From Corynebacterium maris DSM 45190 (lineage in GTDB: Bacteria > Actinomycetota > Actinomycetes > Mycobacteriales > Mycobacteriaceae): a DNA stretch of 64,000 bases. Both the position numbers and the translations under genes were made by a program. Below, piece by piece: positions 34,805 through 44,339 of the stretch (positions are counted from its first letter, which is position 1; every line of letters begins with the position of its first letter). The notes beneath the pieces were generated by a model. The model made no database searches and was not told the origin of the DNA. It saw only the letters and a program-made list of their open reading frames with translations. The stretch covers positions 2,356,001 to 2,420,000 of the forward strand of contig NC_021915.1 of the NCBI RefSeq assembly GCF_000442645.1, read 5' to 3'.

Positions 34805-37435
34805 ATGTCTCGATCCCTTCGCCCCCGGAGCATGCGTGCCGCAGCGATCTCCGTCGCCCTCGGCGCAGCTTCCGCCCTCCTCGTCGTCCCCGCCGCCGTC
34901 GCCGCCCCAGACGGCAGTGACGTCGTCATCTCCGAAGTGTACTCCGCGGGCGGCAACGGCGGTTCGGTTTTCGCCAACGATTTCGTCGAACTCTACAACC
35001 CCACCGACGACGTCATCGACCTGGCGGACCACACCCTGACCCGCTATTCCGCCAGCGGCAACCCCCAGAACGACGTGGTGACGCTGACGGGCGCCATCCC
35101 CGCCGGCGGCCACTACCTGGTGCAGACGGCGGCAGGCAACAACGACACCGGGGCCCTGCCCACCCCGGACTTCGACGCGGGCGACGACCTGGGCTTCGGC
35201 GCCCGCACCGCCGCCGCCGAGCTGAAGGACGACGCCGGCACGACCATCGATCTCCTCGGCTGGGGCGCCATCGACGTCGCCGAGGGCGCGGCGGCGGCCA
35301 GCCCGAACGCCGACCAGTCCGTTCAGCGCATCCCCGTCGAAGTCGACACCGACGACAACGCCGCTGACTTCATCGTCGACGCCCCCACCCCCACCAACTC
35401 CGCCGACGAATCCGCGACAGGTGGAGACGCCGGCGGCGGCGACGACGTCCCCGCCTCGGAGCCGGGCGAGGTCACCCCGATCGCCGAGATCCAGGGCACC
35501 GGCGACGCCACCCCGCTTAACGGCCAGACCGTGACCACCGAAGGCGTCGTCACCGGCGTCTACCCCGACGGCGGCAAGAACGGCTTCTACCTGCAGACCG
35601 CCGGCACCGGCGGCGACGCCCAGAACGTCGGCGACGCCTCGCACGGCGTCTTCGTCCACCTCGGTCACCGCGGCGCTGAGGCGTACCCGGAGATCGGTGA
35701 GTCCGTCGTCGTCACGGGCACCGCCGGCGAATACTACGACGTCACCCAGCTTTCCGGAGCCGCCGTCACCCCGGCCGACGCCGAGCTCGACCCGGTCACC
35801 CCGATCACCATCGACGTCCTGCCCGCCGGCGACGACGCCCGCGAACCCTACGAAGGCATGCTGGTGCAGCCGACCGGCGACTACACCGTCACCGACAACT
35901 ACGCCCTCAACACCCACGGCGAACTCGGCCTCACCCCGGGCACCGAAGCATTCTCCACCCCCACCGACGTCGTCCTGCCCGGCACGGCGGCCAACGACCT
36001 GCAGGCCAGCAACGACGCCCGGCTGGTCACGCTTGACGACGGCCGCACCCCCAACTACATGCACGACGCCACCGACGTGCCCCTGCCCTACCTCGCCGTC
36101 GACGGCGCCCCACACCAGTCGATCCGCACCGGCGACCACGTCGACTTCCAGCACCCCGTCGTCGTCGACTACGGCTTCGACAGCTGGCGCTTCCAACCCA
36201 CCACCCCGATCACCGGCGACAACTCCGCCGCCGAGCTACCCATCACCTGGGCTGACTCCCGCGCCGAAGCCCTCGCCGAAATCGACGCCGTCGACGGCGA
36301 ATTCACCGTCGGCTCCTTCAACGTCCTCAACTACTTCACCTCCCTCGGCGTCGACGAACCCGGCTGCGACTACTACACCGACGTCGACGGCAACCCCGTC
36401 GGCGCCAACTGGTGCGACGTCCGCGGCGCCTACAGCGAAGAGGCGTTCGCCGACCAGCAGGCCAAAATCGTCCAGGCCATCAACATGATGGACGTCGACG
36501 TCCTCGGCCTCGAAGAGATCGAAAACACCTACGGCCTCACCGGCGACGTCGACGCGCGCGACGACGCCCTCGCCGCCCTCGTCGACGCCCTCAACGCCGA
36601 CGCCGGCCAGCAGCGCTGGGCCTACGTCGAATCCCCCGCCGATCTCGGCACCGACGAAGACGTCATCCGCGTCGCCTTCATCTACAACCCCGCCACCGTC
36701 GAAACCGTCGGCGAATCCCGCATCTTCGACGGCGACGCCTACACCGGCACCGCCCGCCAGCCGCTGGCGCAGGAGTTCCAGCCCGTCGAGGGCGGCGACT
36801 CCTTCGTCGCCGTCACCAACCACTTCAAGTCCAAAGGCTCCGTGAGCCGCGGCGACAGCGACCAAAACGACGGCCAGGGCAACAACCCCAACGTCCGCAA
36901 CGCCCAATCCCAGGCCCTGCTCGACCACCTCGACGCCCAGGAAGACTGGGTGGACGCCCCGGTCTTTGTCCTCGGCGACCTCAACGCCTACGCCCGCGAA
37001 GACGCCATCCGCACCCTCGAGGCCAACGGCTTCACCAACATCAACACCGAATACGCCGGCCACGAACCGACCTACCAGTTCGACGGCCAGTTAGGCTCCC
37101 TCGACCACGCCTTCGGCAACGAGGCCGCCATGGAGCTGGTGCAGGACGCCGTCGTGTGGAACATCAACGCCGACGAGTCCATCGCCTACGAATACTCCCG
37201 CCGCAACTACAACACGGTGGACTTCTTCGAGGCCGACAACCCGTTCCGCTCCTCCGACCACGACCCGATCAAGGTCGGTTTCAACCTCACCGTCGACGCC
37301 CCGACGCCGCCGGTCGAGGACGAGGACGAGACGCCCGCGCCGGCCCCGACCGGTTCGAGCCTGATGAGCTCGGTCGCCGCGATCTTCGCGTCGATCGGCG
37401 CCGCCCTCGAACGCTTCTTCAGCTTCTTCCGCTAG
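34805..37435 (+). CDS. Secreted ExeM/NucH-type endonuclease
   Basis: 876 aa. The signal peptide is MSRSLRPRSMRAAAISVALG... with AVA-type cleavage near 34. A lamin-tail-like domain (about 37-140) and an OB-fold segment (about 165-300) precede an endonuclease/exonuclease/phosphatase domain (about 490-830). The metal/catalytic motifs are EIENTYG, GDLNAYA and SSDHDPI. It probably degrades extracellular DNA for phosphate or nucleosides. The C-terminus has an acidic Pro linker and then an amphipathic aromatic tail ending FFSFFR. GTG 34802, one codon upstream, is an alternative start with AGAAGG 8 nt before it. Confidence 0.9.
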   Translation: MSRSLRPRSMRAAAISVALGAASALLVVPAAVAAPDGSDVVISEVYSAGGNGGSVFANDFVELYNPTDDVIDLADHTLTRYSASGNPQNDVVTLTGAIPAGGHYLVQTAAGNNDTGALPTPDFDAGDDLGFGARTAAAELKDDAGTTIDLLGWGAIDVAEGAAAASPNADQSVQRIPVEVDTDDNAADFIVDAPTPTNSADESATGGDAGGGDDVPASEPGEVTPIAEIQGTGDATPLNGQTVTTEGVVTGVYPDGGKNGFYLQTAGTGGDAQNVGDASHGVFVHLGHRGAEAYPEIGESVVVTGTAGEYYDVTQLSGAAVTPADAELDPVTPITIDVLPAGDDAREPYEGMLVQPTGDYTVTDNYALNTHGELGLTPGTEAFSTPTDVVLPGTAANDLQASNDARLVTLDDGRTPNYMHDATDVPLPYLAVDGAPHQSIRTGDHVDFQHPVVVDYGFDSWRFQPTTPITGDNSAAELPITWADSRAEALAEIDAVDGEFTVGSFNVLNYFTSLGVDEPGCDYYTDVDGNPVGANWCDVRGAYSEEAFADQQAKIVQAINMMDVDVLGLEEIENTYGLTGDVDARDDALAALVDALNADAGQQRWAYVESPADLGTDEDVIRVAFIYNPATVETVGESRIFDGDAYTGTARQPLAQEFQPVEGGDSFVAVTNHFKSKGSVSRGDSDQNDGQGNNPNVRNAQSQALLDHLDAQEDWVDAPVFVLGDLNAYAREDAIRTLEANGFTNINTEYAGHEPTYQFDGQLGSLDHAFGNEAAMELVQDAVVWNINADESIAYEYSRRNYNTVDFFEADNPFRSSDHDPIKVGFNLTVDAPTPPVEDEDETPAPAPTGSSLMSSVAAIFASIGAALERFFSFFR

Positions 37436-37446
37436 CGCAGACGACG

Positions 37447-37490
37447 ACACCTCCGCCCTCCCCGGTTTACCGGGGAGGGCGGAGGTGTTT
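37447..37490. terminator. Strong terminator between nuclease gene and mpx
   Basis: Perfect 19-bp stem (ACACCTCCGCCCTCCCCGG and its complement) with a TTTA loop, followed by TTTTCC on the plus strand. Confidence 0.93.
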
Positions 37491-37505
37491 TCCGTCGTGG
37501 CCCGC

Positions 37506-38000
37506 TTAAGCCGGCAGGTTCTCCTCGATGCACTCGACCACGGACGCGTCCTGCGGCTCGACAACTGGGCGCACTCGGCCGACCACGGCGCCGTCGACGT
37601 CGATGAGGAACTTCTCGAAGTTCCACGCCACGTCCCCCGCCTGCCCCTCAGCGTCCTCGGCGGCCTTCAGCTCTTCATACAGCGGGTGCGTTCCCTCGCC
37701 GTTGACCTCGAGCTTCGCCAGCAGCGGGAAGTCCACGCCGAAGTTGAGGGAGCAGAACTCCGCGATGTCCTCGTCGGAACCGGGCTCCTGCCCCTTGAAC
37801 TGGTTGCACGGGGCCCCGACGACGGTGAAGCCACGCTCGCCATAGGCGTCCTGCAGCCACTGAAGCCCGCTGTACTGGGAGGTGTAGCCACATTTTGAGG
37901 CGGTGTTGACCAGCAGCACGAGCTTGCCCGGCGCGATCTCGTCGAGGGTGGTGGAGGTGCCGTTATTAAGGGTCACAGGGATGTCACGAAGAGTTGTCAT
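37506..38000 (-). CDS. mpx: Glutathione-peroxidase family / mycothiol peroxidase
   Basis: 164 aa Cys-type GPx. The peroxidatic C37 is in NTASKCGYT, a second Cys (C65) in GAPCNQF, and the active-site WNF is in VAWNFEKFL. In C. glutamicum the homologue uses mycothiol/mycoredoxin or thioredoxin, and mshD is in this window. TAACCT lies 6 nt before the ATG (leaderless-type start). Confidence 0.9.
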   Translation of the reverse strand: MTTLRDIPVTLNNGTSTTLDEIAPGKLVLLVNTASKCGYTSQYSGLQWLQDAYGERGFTVVGAPCNQFKGQEPGSDEDIAEFCSLNFGVDFPLLAKLEVNGEGTHPLYEELKAAEDAEGQAGDVAWNFEKFLIDVDGAVVGRVRPVVEPQDASVVECIEENLPA

Positions 38001-38009
38001 ACCGACAGG

Positions 38010-38693
38010 TTACGCGGAAACGAAGAGTCTGTAGTCAGAAGGTGTAGATCCACGTTCCCGGGCCATCGTCGCCGCCCGCAGAAAGTCGCGGACCGTCTTG
38101 CCGTCGACGATGTTGCGGCCGGAGATCGACAGTCGGACGGTGTTGCCTTTCGACGCTCCCCGGTCCGCCGCCTTGATCAGCGAGGTGCGCCACCATTTCG
38201 CCGAGCCGAACCCCTCGCCGACGGAGAGGTTGCGGGCCTGGAGAAACGAACCGTCGACAAGCTTATGGACCCCGCGCGTCGAACACGCCACAGTAAACCC
38301 GAATTCGGGCAACACCGCCAACGTCCCCGGCGACAACCGCCACCGCGGCGGGGCGAAGACGTCCGGGTCAAAGCCGACCCGCGTCATCTGCCTCGTCGCC
38401 CCCTGCAACCGCAACCGCGCCTCATGCTCGCCCAAGTTCGCGAACTCCGCCCGACGACCTTGCACGGCTTGGTCGAAACCGTTGAGGATGATCGCCCGGC
38501 CTTCCTCCTTCTGGCCGAGCAACCACTCGAGCGTCTCCGGGTCCTTCGACAGGCGCCAATCACTGTCGATGCGCGGGGCCACCAACAACGACACGGGAAT
38601 GCCCTCGGCGTCGAGGGTGCGCACCAGTTTCTGCACCCCCGGCCGAGTCTCCGCGAAAATGCTCGAAATCGAGACAAGCAGATGGCCAGACAT
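38010..38693 (-). CDS. DUF2334 polysaccharide-deacetylase-like protein
   Basis: 227 aa. MSGHLLVSISSI...GIPVSLLVAPR and FAPPRWRLSPGTL resemble the DUF2334 branch of the NodB/polysaccharide deacetylase fold. The usual metal His pair (H-x3-H) is not obvious, so activity is uncertain. GATAAT (38701-38706 complement) lies 7 nt before the ATG. Confidence 0.65.
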   Translation of the reverse strand: MSGHLLVSISSIFAETRPGVQKLVRTLDAEGIPVSLLVAPRIDSDWRLSKDPETLEWLLGQKEEGRAIILNGFDQAVQGRRAEFANLGEHEARLRLQGATRQMTRVGFDPDVFAPPRWRLSPGTLAVLPEFGFTVACSTRGVHKLVDGSFLQARNLSVGEGFGSAKWWRTSLIKAADRGASKGNTVRLSISGRNIVDGKTVRDFLRAATMARERGSTPSDYRLFVSA

Positions 38694-38731
38694 GCAGGCG
38701 ATTATCCCACGAAACCCGGCCTCCCGCCCGA

Positions 38732-40864
38732 CTATCGGGTGACGGCGCCGCCCGTCGCCTTATCGACGGTCCACGCGTACTCGAACGCCGTCTGACGCCA
38801 CTTGCTGTACCGGCCCGACACCCCGCCGTGGCCGGCCGACATCTCCGTCTTGAGCAGGAACTGCCCACCCGTGGCTTTGTCCCGCAGCGCCGCGATCCAC
38901 TTCGCCGGCTCCACGTACAACACGCGCGTGTCGTTGAGGCTGGTGACCGCCAGGATGTCCGGGTAGTTTTGGGCCGCGACGTTCTCGTAACCGGAGTAGG
39001 AGGCCATGTAATCGTAGACCTCCGGATCTTCGTAAGGGTTGCCCCACTCGTCCCATTCGGTGACCGTCAACGGCAGCTCCGGCATGAGCATCGACGTCAA
39101 CGAGTCGACGAAAGGCACGATCGCCTGAATGCCGGCGAACTTCTCCGGCGCCATGTTCGCCACCGCGCCCACGAGCATGCCTCCCGCCGACCCGCCCTCG
39201 GCGACGATCTTGTCGTAGGAGGTCAGTCCCCTGTCGACGAGGTCATCCGCCACGTCGATGAAGTCGGTGAAGGTGTTCTTCTTCTTGAGGATCTTGCCGT
39301 CGTCGTACCAGCGCCGGCCCATCTCCCCGCCGCCGCGCACATGCGCCACCGCAAAAATCAGGCCGCGGTCCATCAGTGACAGCCGCGCGATCGAAAAGCC
39401 CGGGTCCGTCGAGGACTCATACGATCCGTAGGCGTAGAGCAGCGTCGGCTGCGGGGTGGACGTGTCGAGGTCAGCGCGGTGGACGACCGAGACAGGGATC
39501 CGGGTGCCGTCCTGCGCGGTGGTCCACAACCGGTAGGCGGTGTAGTCGTTGCGGTCATAACCGCCGAGGACCTCCTGCTCCTTGAGCAGGGTGCGCTCGC
39601 CGGTCGCCACCCGGTAATCAAACAGCTGCGTGGGCTGGGTGAAGGAAACGTAGCTGACGCGGATGACCGGCGCGTCCCACTCGGGCTGACCGCCGGCGCC
39701 GACGGTGTAGAGCTCCTCGTCGAAGTCGAGTTCCTCGAAGGACCCGTACCCGTCGGCGCCGAGGCGCATGATGGCGAGGCGGCCGATGGCGCCGCGTCGA
39801 TAAGCCGCGACGATGTGGCCCTGGTAGGTGTCGACCCCTTCGACGCGCACCTGTTCGTCGTGCGGCAGCAGGGGGTTGAGCTCGCGCAGGGGCGGAAGCT
39901 CCTCGACGCCCGTCTCCCCCACCGCAAAGTTCTTCCCCGTCGCGTTGTGCGTGACGATCCACCGATCCTGCCCGGCGACCTCCGCGTGATCCACCGAATA
40001 TTCGACGTCGTGCTCCCTCGGCCACAACACCGTGAACTCACCTTCCGGGTTCGTGGTGTCCAGCACCCACGTCTCGGTGGTGATCTTCGACGCGGACTCG
40101 ATCATCAGGTACTTGCGGCTGCGGGTGCCGCCCGCGCCGACGGTGAACCGCTCGTCCTCCTCCCGGTAGACCAACACGTCCTCGGACTCCGGGGCGCCGA
40201 TCTTGTGGCGCCACACCGAATCCGGGCGCCAGGCCTCGTCGACGCGCTGGTAGAAGATGTAGTCCTCGTCGACCCAGGTGGCGCCGTAGAAGACGCCGGT
40301 GAGACGGTCGTCGAGAAGCTCGCCGGTCTCCAAGTCCTTGACGAACAGATCGAAGCGCTCGTCGCCTTCGGTGTCAATGGAGTACGCGAGATAGCGGCCC
40401 GAATCCGTCACCGTCGACGCGCCGAGAGAGAAGAACTCGTGCCCCTCGGCGAGTTCGTTGAGGTCGAGGATAATCTGCTCGCCGTCCGGCACGCCTCCCT
40501 CGGGAATTGTCGGTGGCGTCCAGGGGTCGGAGCCCTCTTCGACGGGCAGGCGGCAGGAGTAGCCGTAGTTCTTGCCCTCTTCGGTGCGTCCGTAGTACCA
40601 CCAGTCGCCGGCCCGGACCGGGATGGACATGTCGGTCTGTTTCACCCGGGAGGTGATCTCGTTGTAGATGTTGTCGGCGAGATCCTTCAAGTGGGCGGTC
40701 TGTGCTTCGGTGTAGGCGTTTTCCGCCTCGAGGTAGTCGATGGTCTCGGGTGAGTCTTTGTCGCGCAGCCATTCGTAGTCGTCGACGAAATCGCGACCGT
40801 GGAAACTCCGGGTGACGGGCTTCTTGGTCGCGATCGGGGGCTGTGCAGGAGTGTGTTCAGGCAT
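38732..40864 (-). CDS. ptrB: Oligopeptidase B / prolyl-oligopeptidase family serine peptidase
   Basis: 710 aa. An N-terminal beta-propeller (about 70-400) is followed by an alpha/beta hydrolase domain with S559 (GGSAGG), D645 (LNDTRV) and H679 (AGHGG). It cleaves short peptides after basic residues, in the cytoplasm. ATG 40864 is chosen because TAGCAT (40872-40877 complement) is exactly 7 nt upstream. The ATG at 40873 would overlap that -10. The promoter lies at the 3' end of the upstream HNH gene. Confidence 0.92.
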   Translation of the reverse strand: MPEHTPAQPPIATKKPVTRSFHGRDFVDDYEWLRDKDSPETIDYLEAENAYTEAQTAHLKDLADNIYNEITSRVKQTDMSIPVRAGDWWYYGRTEEGKNYGYSCRLPVEEGSDPWTPPTIPEGGVPDGEQIILDLNELAEGHEFFSLGASTVTDSGRYLAYSIDTEGDERFDLFVKDLETGELLDDRLTGVFYGATWVDEDYIFYQRVDEAWRPDSVWRHKIGAPESEDVLVYREEDERFTVGAGGTRSRKYLMIESASKITTETWVLDTTNPEGEFTVLWPREHDVEYSVDHAEVAGQDRWIVTHNATGKNFAVGETGVEELPPLRELNPLLPHDEQVRVEGVDTYQGHIVAAYRRGAIGRLAIMRLGADGYGSFEELDFDEELYTVGAGGQPEWDAPVIRVSYVSFTQPTQLFDYRVATGERTLLKEQEVLGGYDRNDYTAYRLWTTAQDGTRIPVSVVHRADLDTSTPQPTLLYAYGSYESSTDPGFSIARLSLMDRGLIFAVAHVRGGGEMGRRWYDDGKILKKKNTFTDFIDVADDLVDRGLTSYDKIVAEGGSAGGMLVGAVANMAPEKFAGIQAIVPFVDSLTSMLMPELPLTVTEWDEWGNPYEDPEVYDYMASYSGYENVAAQNYPDILAVTSLNDTRVLYVEPAKWIAALRDKATGGQFLLKTEMSAGHGGVSGRYSKWRQTAFEYAWTVDKATGGAVTR

Positions 40865-40874
40865 GCGCGCCATG

Positions 40875-41852
40875 CTACCGGCGGGCGGCCAGCGCTCTGG
40901 CGGAGAGGTTCTTGATGGGGTGGGTGTTGCGTCTGGTCACCCCGTCGGGGCCGTGGTGGACGACGTCGCCGCCCTCGCGTTCGACGCGGCCGTTACGCGG
41001 CGGGGCGTTGGGGTCGTCGTCGTTGTCGCCGTTGTGTTTGCGGCAGAGTTTCGCCAGGTTCCGGATGTTGGTGTGTCCGCCTGCGCGCCAGGCCGCGATG
41101 TGGTGGTCTTGGGCTTGGTCGGCGGCGGTGGTGCAGCCGGGCCAGTCGCAGAGGATGGCTTCGGCGGCCAGGAGGGCGGATTGTTTGGCGTTGGATTGGC
41201 GTCGGGAGCCATAGAGGTTGATGGGCCCGGTGCAGGGGTCGTAGAGGCCGACGAGGTGGAAGTCGTCCATGAGTCGGCTGACGAGTTCGGCGCCGGTGAT
41301 GGTGGTGCCGTCGGTCAGCGCGAAGACGCTTTCGTCGCCGTCGTCGCGGAGGAGTGTGGCCCAGTCGGGCAGGCCGATGACGACGTGCGGGGTGAGCTTT
41401 TCTTGTGGTTGGCCGTGGCCGGCGAGCAGGGCGTCGAACATGGCCTGCTCGTAACTCAGGCGCGGGTTGTCCCTGCGGAGTCGGCGGGCGGCCTTCTCGA
41501 TCGCCGCGAGGGTGGCGGCGATGACGCGTTCGGGGCCGGTGACGGTGAAGGTGCGGCAGCCACGGGCGTCGGTGTTTTTGCCGCCTTTGAGGCTGCGGCG
41601 GGCGTGCGCGCGGGCTTCGGCGTTGTCGACGGCGCGGTTGAGTTCGCGGACGCGGGCGGCGGCGACGGCGTCGGCTTGGGCGCGTCGTCGGCGGGTGGGG
41701 CCAAAGAAGACGTCGGCGAGCCGCAGCCAGCGACCGGCGGTGGAGCCGGCCAGCCCCAGGGCCGTCAGCTCGGTTTTCGGCATGCGGTGCACGGCTTCGA
41801 GCAGTCCCATGCCCTGGGACTGCACGGCGCGCAGCATGTCGATGAGGTTCAT
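40875..41852 (-). CDS. HNH-endonuclease signature protein (DUF222/13E12-like)
   Basis: 325 aa. A helical, Arg/Ala-rich N-terminal region precedes a C-terminal HNH motif: CDWPGCTTAADQAQDHH, then LAKLCRKHN. Such proteins are common, often multicopy, in corynebacteria and mycobacteria. Their role is unproven. ATG 41852 is 7 nt after TAGCGT (41860-41865 complement). No transposase or phage genes adjoin it. Confidence 0.8.
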   Translation of the reverse strand: MNLIDMLRAVQSQGMGLLEAVHRMPKTELTALGLAGSTAGRWLRLADVFFGPTRRRRAQADAVAAARVRELNRAVDNAEARAHARRSLKGGKNTDARGCRTFTVTGPERVIAATLAAIEKAARRLRRDNPRLSYEQAMFDALLAGHGQPQEKLTPHVVIGLPDWATLLRDDGDESVFALTDGTTITGAELVSRLMDDFHLVGLYDPCTGPINLYGSRRQSNAKQSALLAAEAILCDWPGCTTAADQAQDHHIAAWRAGGHTNIRNLAKLCRKHNGDNDDDPNAPPRNGRVEREGGDVVHHGPDGVTRRNTHPIKNLSARALAARR

Positions 41853-41945
41853 GGCCGCCACGCTATCGACGGGGCTCCCCAGCCAAAGACAGAACCACCC
41901 GGGGCTGTGGATAACTCAGCTCACCGGGCGGTTGTCCACAGGAGG

Positions 41946-42827
41946 TTAGATGTGATCGCTGAATTTCTGGCCGGAGAGTTTCTCGTAGGCCTCGATGTAG
42001 CGTTCGCGAGTGGCCTCGACGACGTCGGCCGGCAGGGCGGGCGGGGTGTCGTCGGAGGCTTTGTCCCAGCCGGAGTCGTCGCTGGTGAGCCAGTTGCGCA
42101 CGTACTGCTTGTCGTAGCTGGGTTGGACTTTGCCCACGGTGTAGGAGTCGGCGGGCCAGTAGCGCGAGGAGTCGGGGGTGAGCACTTCGTCGGCGAGCAC
42201 GAGGCGCTCGTCGGCGTCGAGGCCGAACTCGAATTTGGTGTCGGCGAGGATGATGCCCTTTTCTTCGGCCAGGGCGGCGGCACGGGAGTAGATCGACAGG
42301 GTCGCGTCCCGCAGTTCTTCGGCGCGCTCGGCGCCGAGCTTCTCGACGACGACGTCGAAGCTGACGTTTTCATCGTGGTCGCCCTGTTCCGCCTTGGTGG
42401 CGGGGGTGAAGATGGGCGGCTCCAGGCGGGAGGCCTCGGTGAGGCCGTCGGGAAGCGGGATGCCGCAGACGGTGCCGGTGTCGCGGTATTCGACGAGTCC
42501 GGAGCCGGTGAGGTAACCGCGGGCGACGGCTTCGAAGGGCAGCATCTTCAGCCGCTTGACCACCAGTGCCCGGCCGAGGACCTCGGCGGGGATGCGTTCG
42601 TCGTCGAGGGGGCCGGCGAGGTGGTTGGGGAAGTCGATGGCGTCGAAGAAGAAGACGCTCATGGCGGTGAGCACGCGCCCCTTGTCGGGGATCGCGGGTT
42701 CGAGGACGTGGTCGTAGGCGGAGATGCGGTCGGTCGCCACCATCAGGAGGTGGTCGTCGTCGATCTCGTAGAGTTCGCGGACTTTGCCCGCGGACAGGTG
42801 GGTGTAGTCAGACAGCTCGGGGCGCAT
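41946..42827 (-). CDS. purC: SAICAR synthetase
   Basis: 293 aa. Joins CAIR and aspartate with ATP. The N-terminal LSAGKVRELYEIDDDHLLMVATDRISAYD and RGYLTGSG motifs are diagnostic. ATG 42827 (MRPELSDY) is 7 nt after a -10 TAAAAT (42835-42840 complement). The whole initiation region lies inside an inverted repeat (42819-42857). The ATG at 42836 overlaps the -10. Confidence 0.96.
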   Translation of the reverse strand: MRPELSDYTHLSAGKVRELYEIDDDHLLMVATDRISAYDHVLEPAIPDKGRVLTAMSVFFFDAIDFPNHLAGPLDDERIPAEVLGRALVVKRLKMLPFEAVARGYLTGSGLVEYRDTGTVCGIPLPDGLTEASRLEPPIFTPATKAEQGDHDENVSFDVVVEKLGAERAEELRDATLSIYSRAAALAEEKGIILADTKFEFGLDADERLVLADEVLTPDSSRYWPADSYTVGKVQPSYDKQYVRNWLTSDDSGWDKASDDTPPALPADVVEATRERYIEAYEKLSGQKFSDHI

Positions 42828-42857
42828 GGGCAGCATTTTAGCCTGCCGATGCGCCCC
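42819..42857. repeat. Inverted repeat enclosing the purC -10 and start codon
   Basis: GGGGCGCATGGGCAG (42819-42833) pairs with CTGCCGATGCGCCCC (42843-42857) with one mismatch. The 9-nt loop holds most of the purC -10, and the left arm holds the purC ATG. It lies 14 nt after the purB stop and may also act as the purB terminator. Confidence 0.75.
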
Positions 42858-42871
42858 GTCGGTGAGCGGGC

Positions 42872-44302
42872 CTAGAGGATGTCGCCCGGGGTGTAGGCGG
42901 CGGCCTCCGGGTGCTCGGCGGCGAGTTCTTCGATGCGGGTGATGACCCGGCCGGTCTGGGATTCGGCGGCGCCGATGAAGGCGTGGCGGTCCTCGAGCGC
43001 GGCCTCGAGCTGGGCTTGGTCGAGGGGGAAGCGCGCGTCGGCGGCCAACCGCTCGACGAGGTCTTGTCCGCCGCCGTGCTCGCGCATGTTCAGGGCGACG
43101 GCGACGGCATGTTCCTTGATGATCTCGTGGGCTTCTTCGCGGCCCTGGCCGGCGCGGACGGCGGCCATGAGCAGGCGGGTCGTGGCCAGGAACGGCAGGT
43201 AGCGTTCGAGTTCGCGGTCGATCATGGCGGGGAAGGCACCGAATTCGTCGAGGACGGTGAGGAAGGTCTCGAACATGCCGTCGAGGGTGAAGAAGGCGTC
43301 GGGCAGGGCGACGCGGCGGACGACGGAGCAGAAGACGTCACCTTCGTTCCACTGCTGGCCGGCGAGGTCGGCGACCATGGTGAGGTGGCCGCGGAGGATG
43401 ACCTGCATGCCGCCGACGCGTTCGCAGGAGCGGGCGTTCATCTTGTGCGGCATCGCCGAGGAGCCGACCTGGCCTTCTTTGAAGCCTTCGGTGACGGTTT
43501 CGTTGCCGGCCATCAGGCGGATGGTGGTGGCCAGCGAGGAGGGGCCGGCGCCGAGCTGGACGAGCGCGGAGACGGCGTCGAAGTCCAGGGAGCGGGGGTA
43601 GATCTGGCCGACGGAGTCGAAGAGGCGGTTGAAGCCCAGGAAATCGGCGATGGAGCGCTCGAGGGAGATGAGTTTGTTTTCGTCGCCGCCGAGGAGGTCG
43701 AGCATGTCCTGGGAGGTGCCCATGGGGCCCTTGACGCCGCGCAGGGGGTAGCGGCCGAGGAGGTTTTCGACGCGTTCGAGGGCGACGAGCATTTCGTCGC
43801 CGGCGGAGGCGAAGCGCTTGCCCAGGGTGGTGGCTTGGGCGGCGACGTTGTGGGAGCGCCCGGCCATGACCTGGGATTGGTAGCGGGCGGCGATCTCGCC
43901 GATGCGGGCGAGCACGGCGACGGCCTTGGCGTGCACCAGCTCCAGGGAGCGGTGGATCTGCAGCTGCTCGACGTTTTCCGTCAGGTCGCGGCTGGTCATG
44001 CCCTTGTGGATGTGCTCGTGTCCGGCGAGGGCGTTGAATTCCTCGATGCGGGCCTTGACGTCGTGGCGCGTGATTTTTTCGCGCTCGGTGATGGAGTCGA
44101 CGTCGACGTCGTCGATGACGGCCTCGTAGGCCGCGACCGCGGCGTCGGGGATGTCGACGCCCAGTTGTTTCTGGGCTTTCATCACCGCGATCCAGAGTTC
44201 CCGTTCCATGATGATCTTGGATTCGGGGCTCCAGACGTCGGCCATTTCGAGGGACGCGTATCGGGACGCGAGGACGTTTACGATCTTCTTTTTCTCAGCC
44301 AC
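42872..44302 (-). CDS. purB: Adenylosuccinate lyase
   Basis: 476 aa. Cleaves SAICAR and adenylosuccinate, releasing fumarate. The signature loop GSSAMPHKMNAR (catalytic Ser loop) and TSRDLTENVEQLQ are visible. GTG 44302 is 7 nt after CATAAT (44310-44315 complement), with no Shine-Dalgarno. Confidence 0.96.
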   Translation of the reverse strand: MAEKKKIVNVLASRYASLEMADVWSPESKIIMERELWIAVMKAQKQLGVDIPDAAVAAYEAVIDDVDVDSITEREKITRHDVKARIEEFNALAGHEHIHKGMTSRDLTENVEQLQIHRSLELVHAKAVAVLARIGEIAARYQSQVMAGRSHNVAAQATTLGKRFASAGDEMLVALERVENLLGRYPLRGVKGPMGTSQDMLDLLGGDENKLISLERSIADFLGFNRLFDSVGQIYPRSLDFDAVSALVQLGAGPSSLATTIRLMAGNETVTEGFKEGQVGSSAMPHKMNARSCERVGGMQVILRGHLTMVADLAGQQWNEGDVFCSVVRRVALPDAFFTLDGMFETFLTVLDEFGAFPAMIDRELERYLPFLATTRLLMAAVRAGQGREEAHEIIKEHAVAVALNMREHGGGQDLVERLAADARFPLDQAQLEAALEDRHAFIGAAESQTGRVITRIEELAAEHPEAAAYTPGDIL

Positions 44303-44339
44303 GCCCCTGATTATGGCACGCGCCTGGGGAAAGGGGCAG

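Noticed and set aside
40875..41852. HNH gene as evidence of a phage, intron or restriction system
   Set aside because: No phage, methylase or reverse-transcriptase genes adjoin. Stand-alone HNH/13E12-like genes are common in this group.
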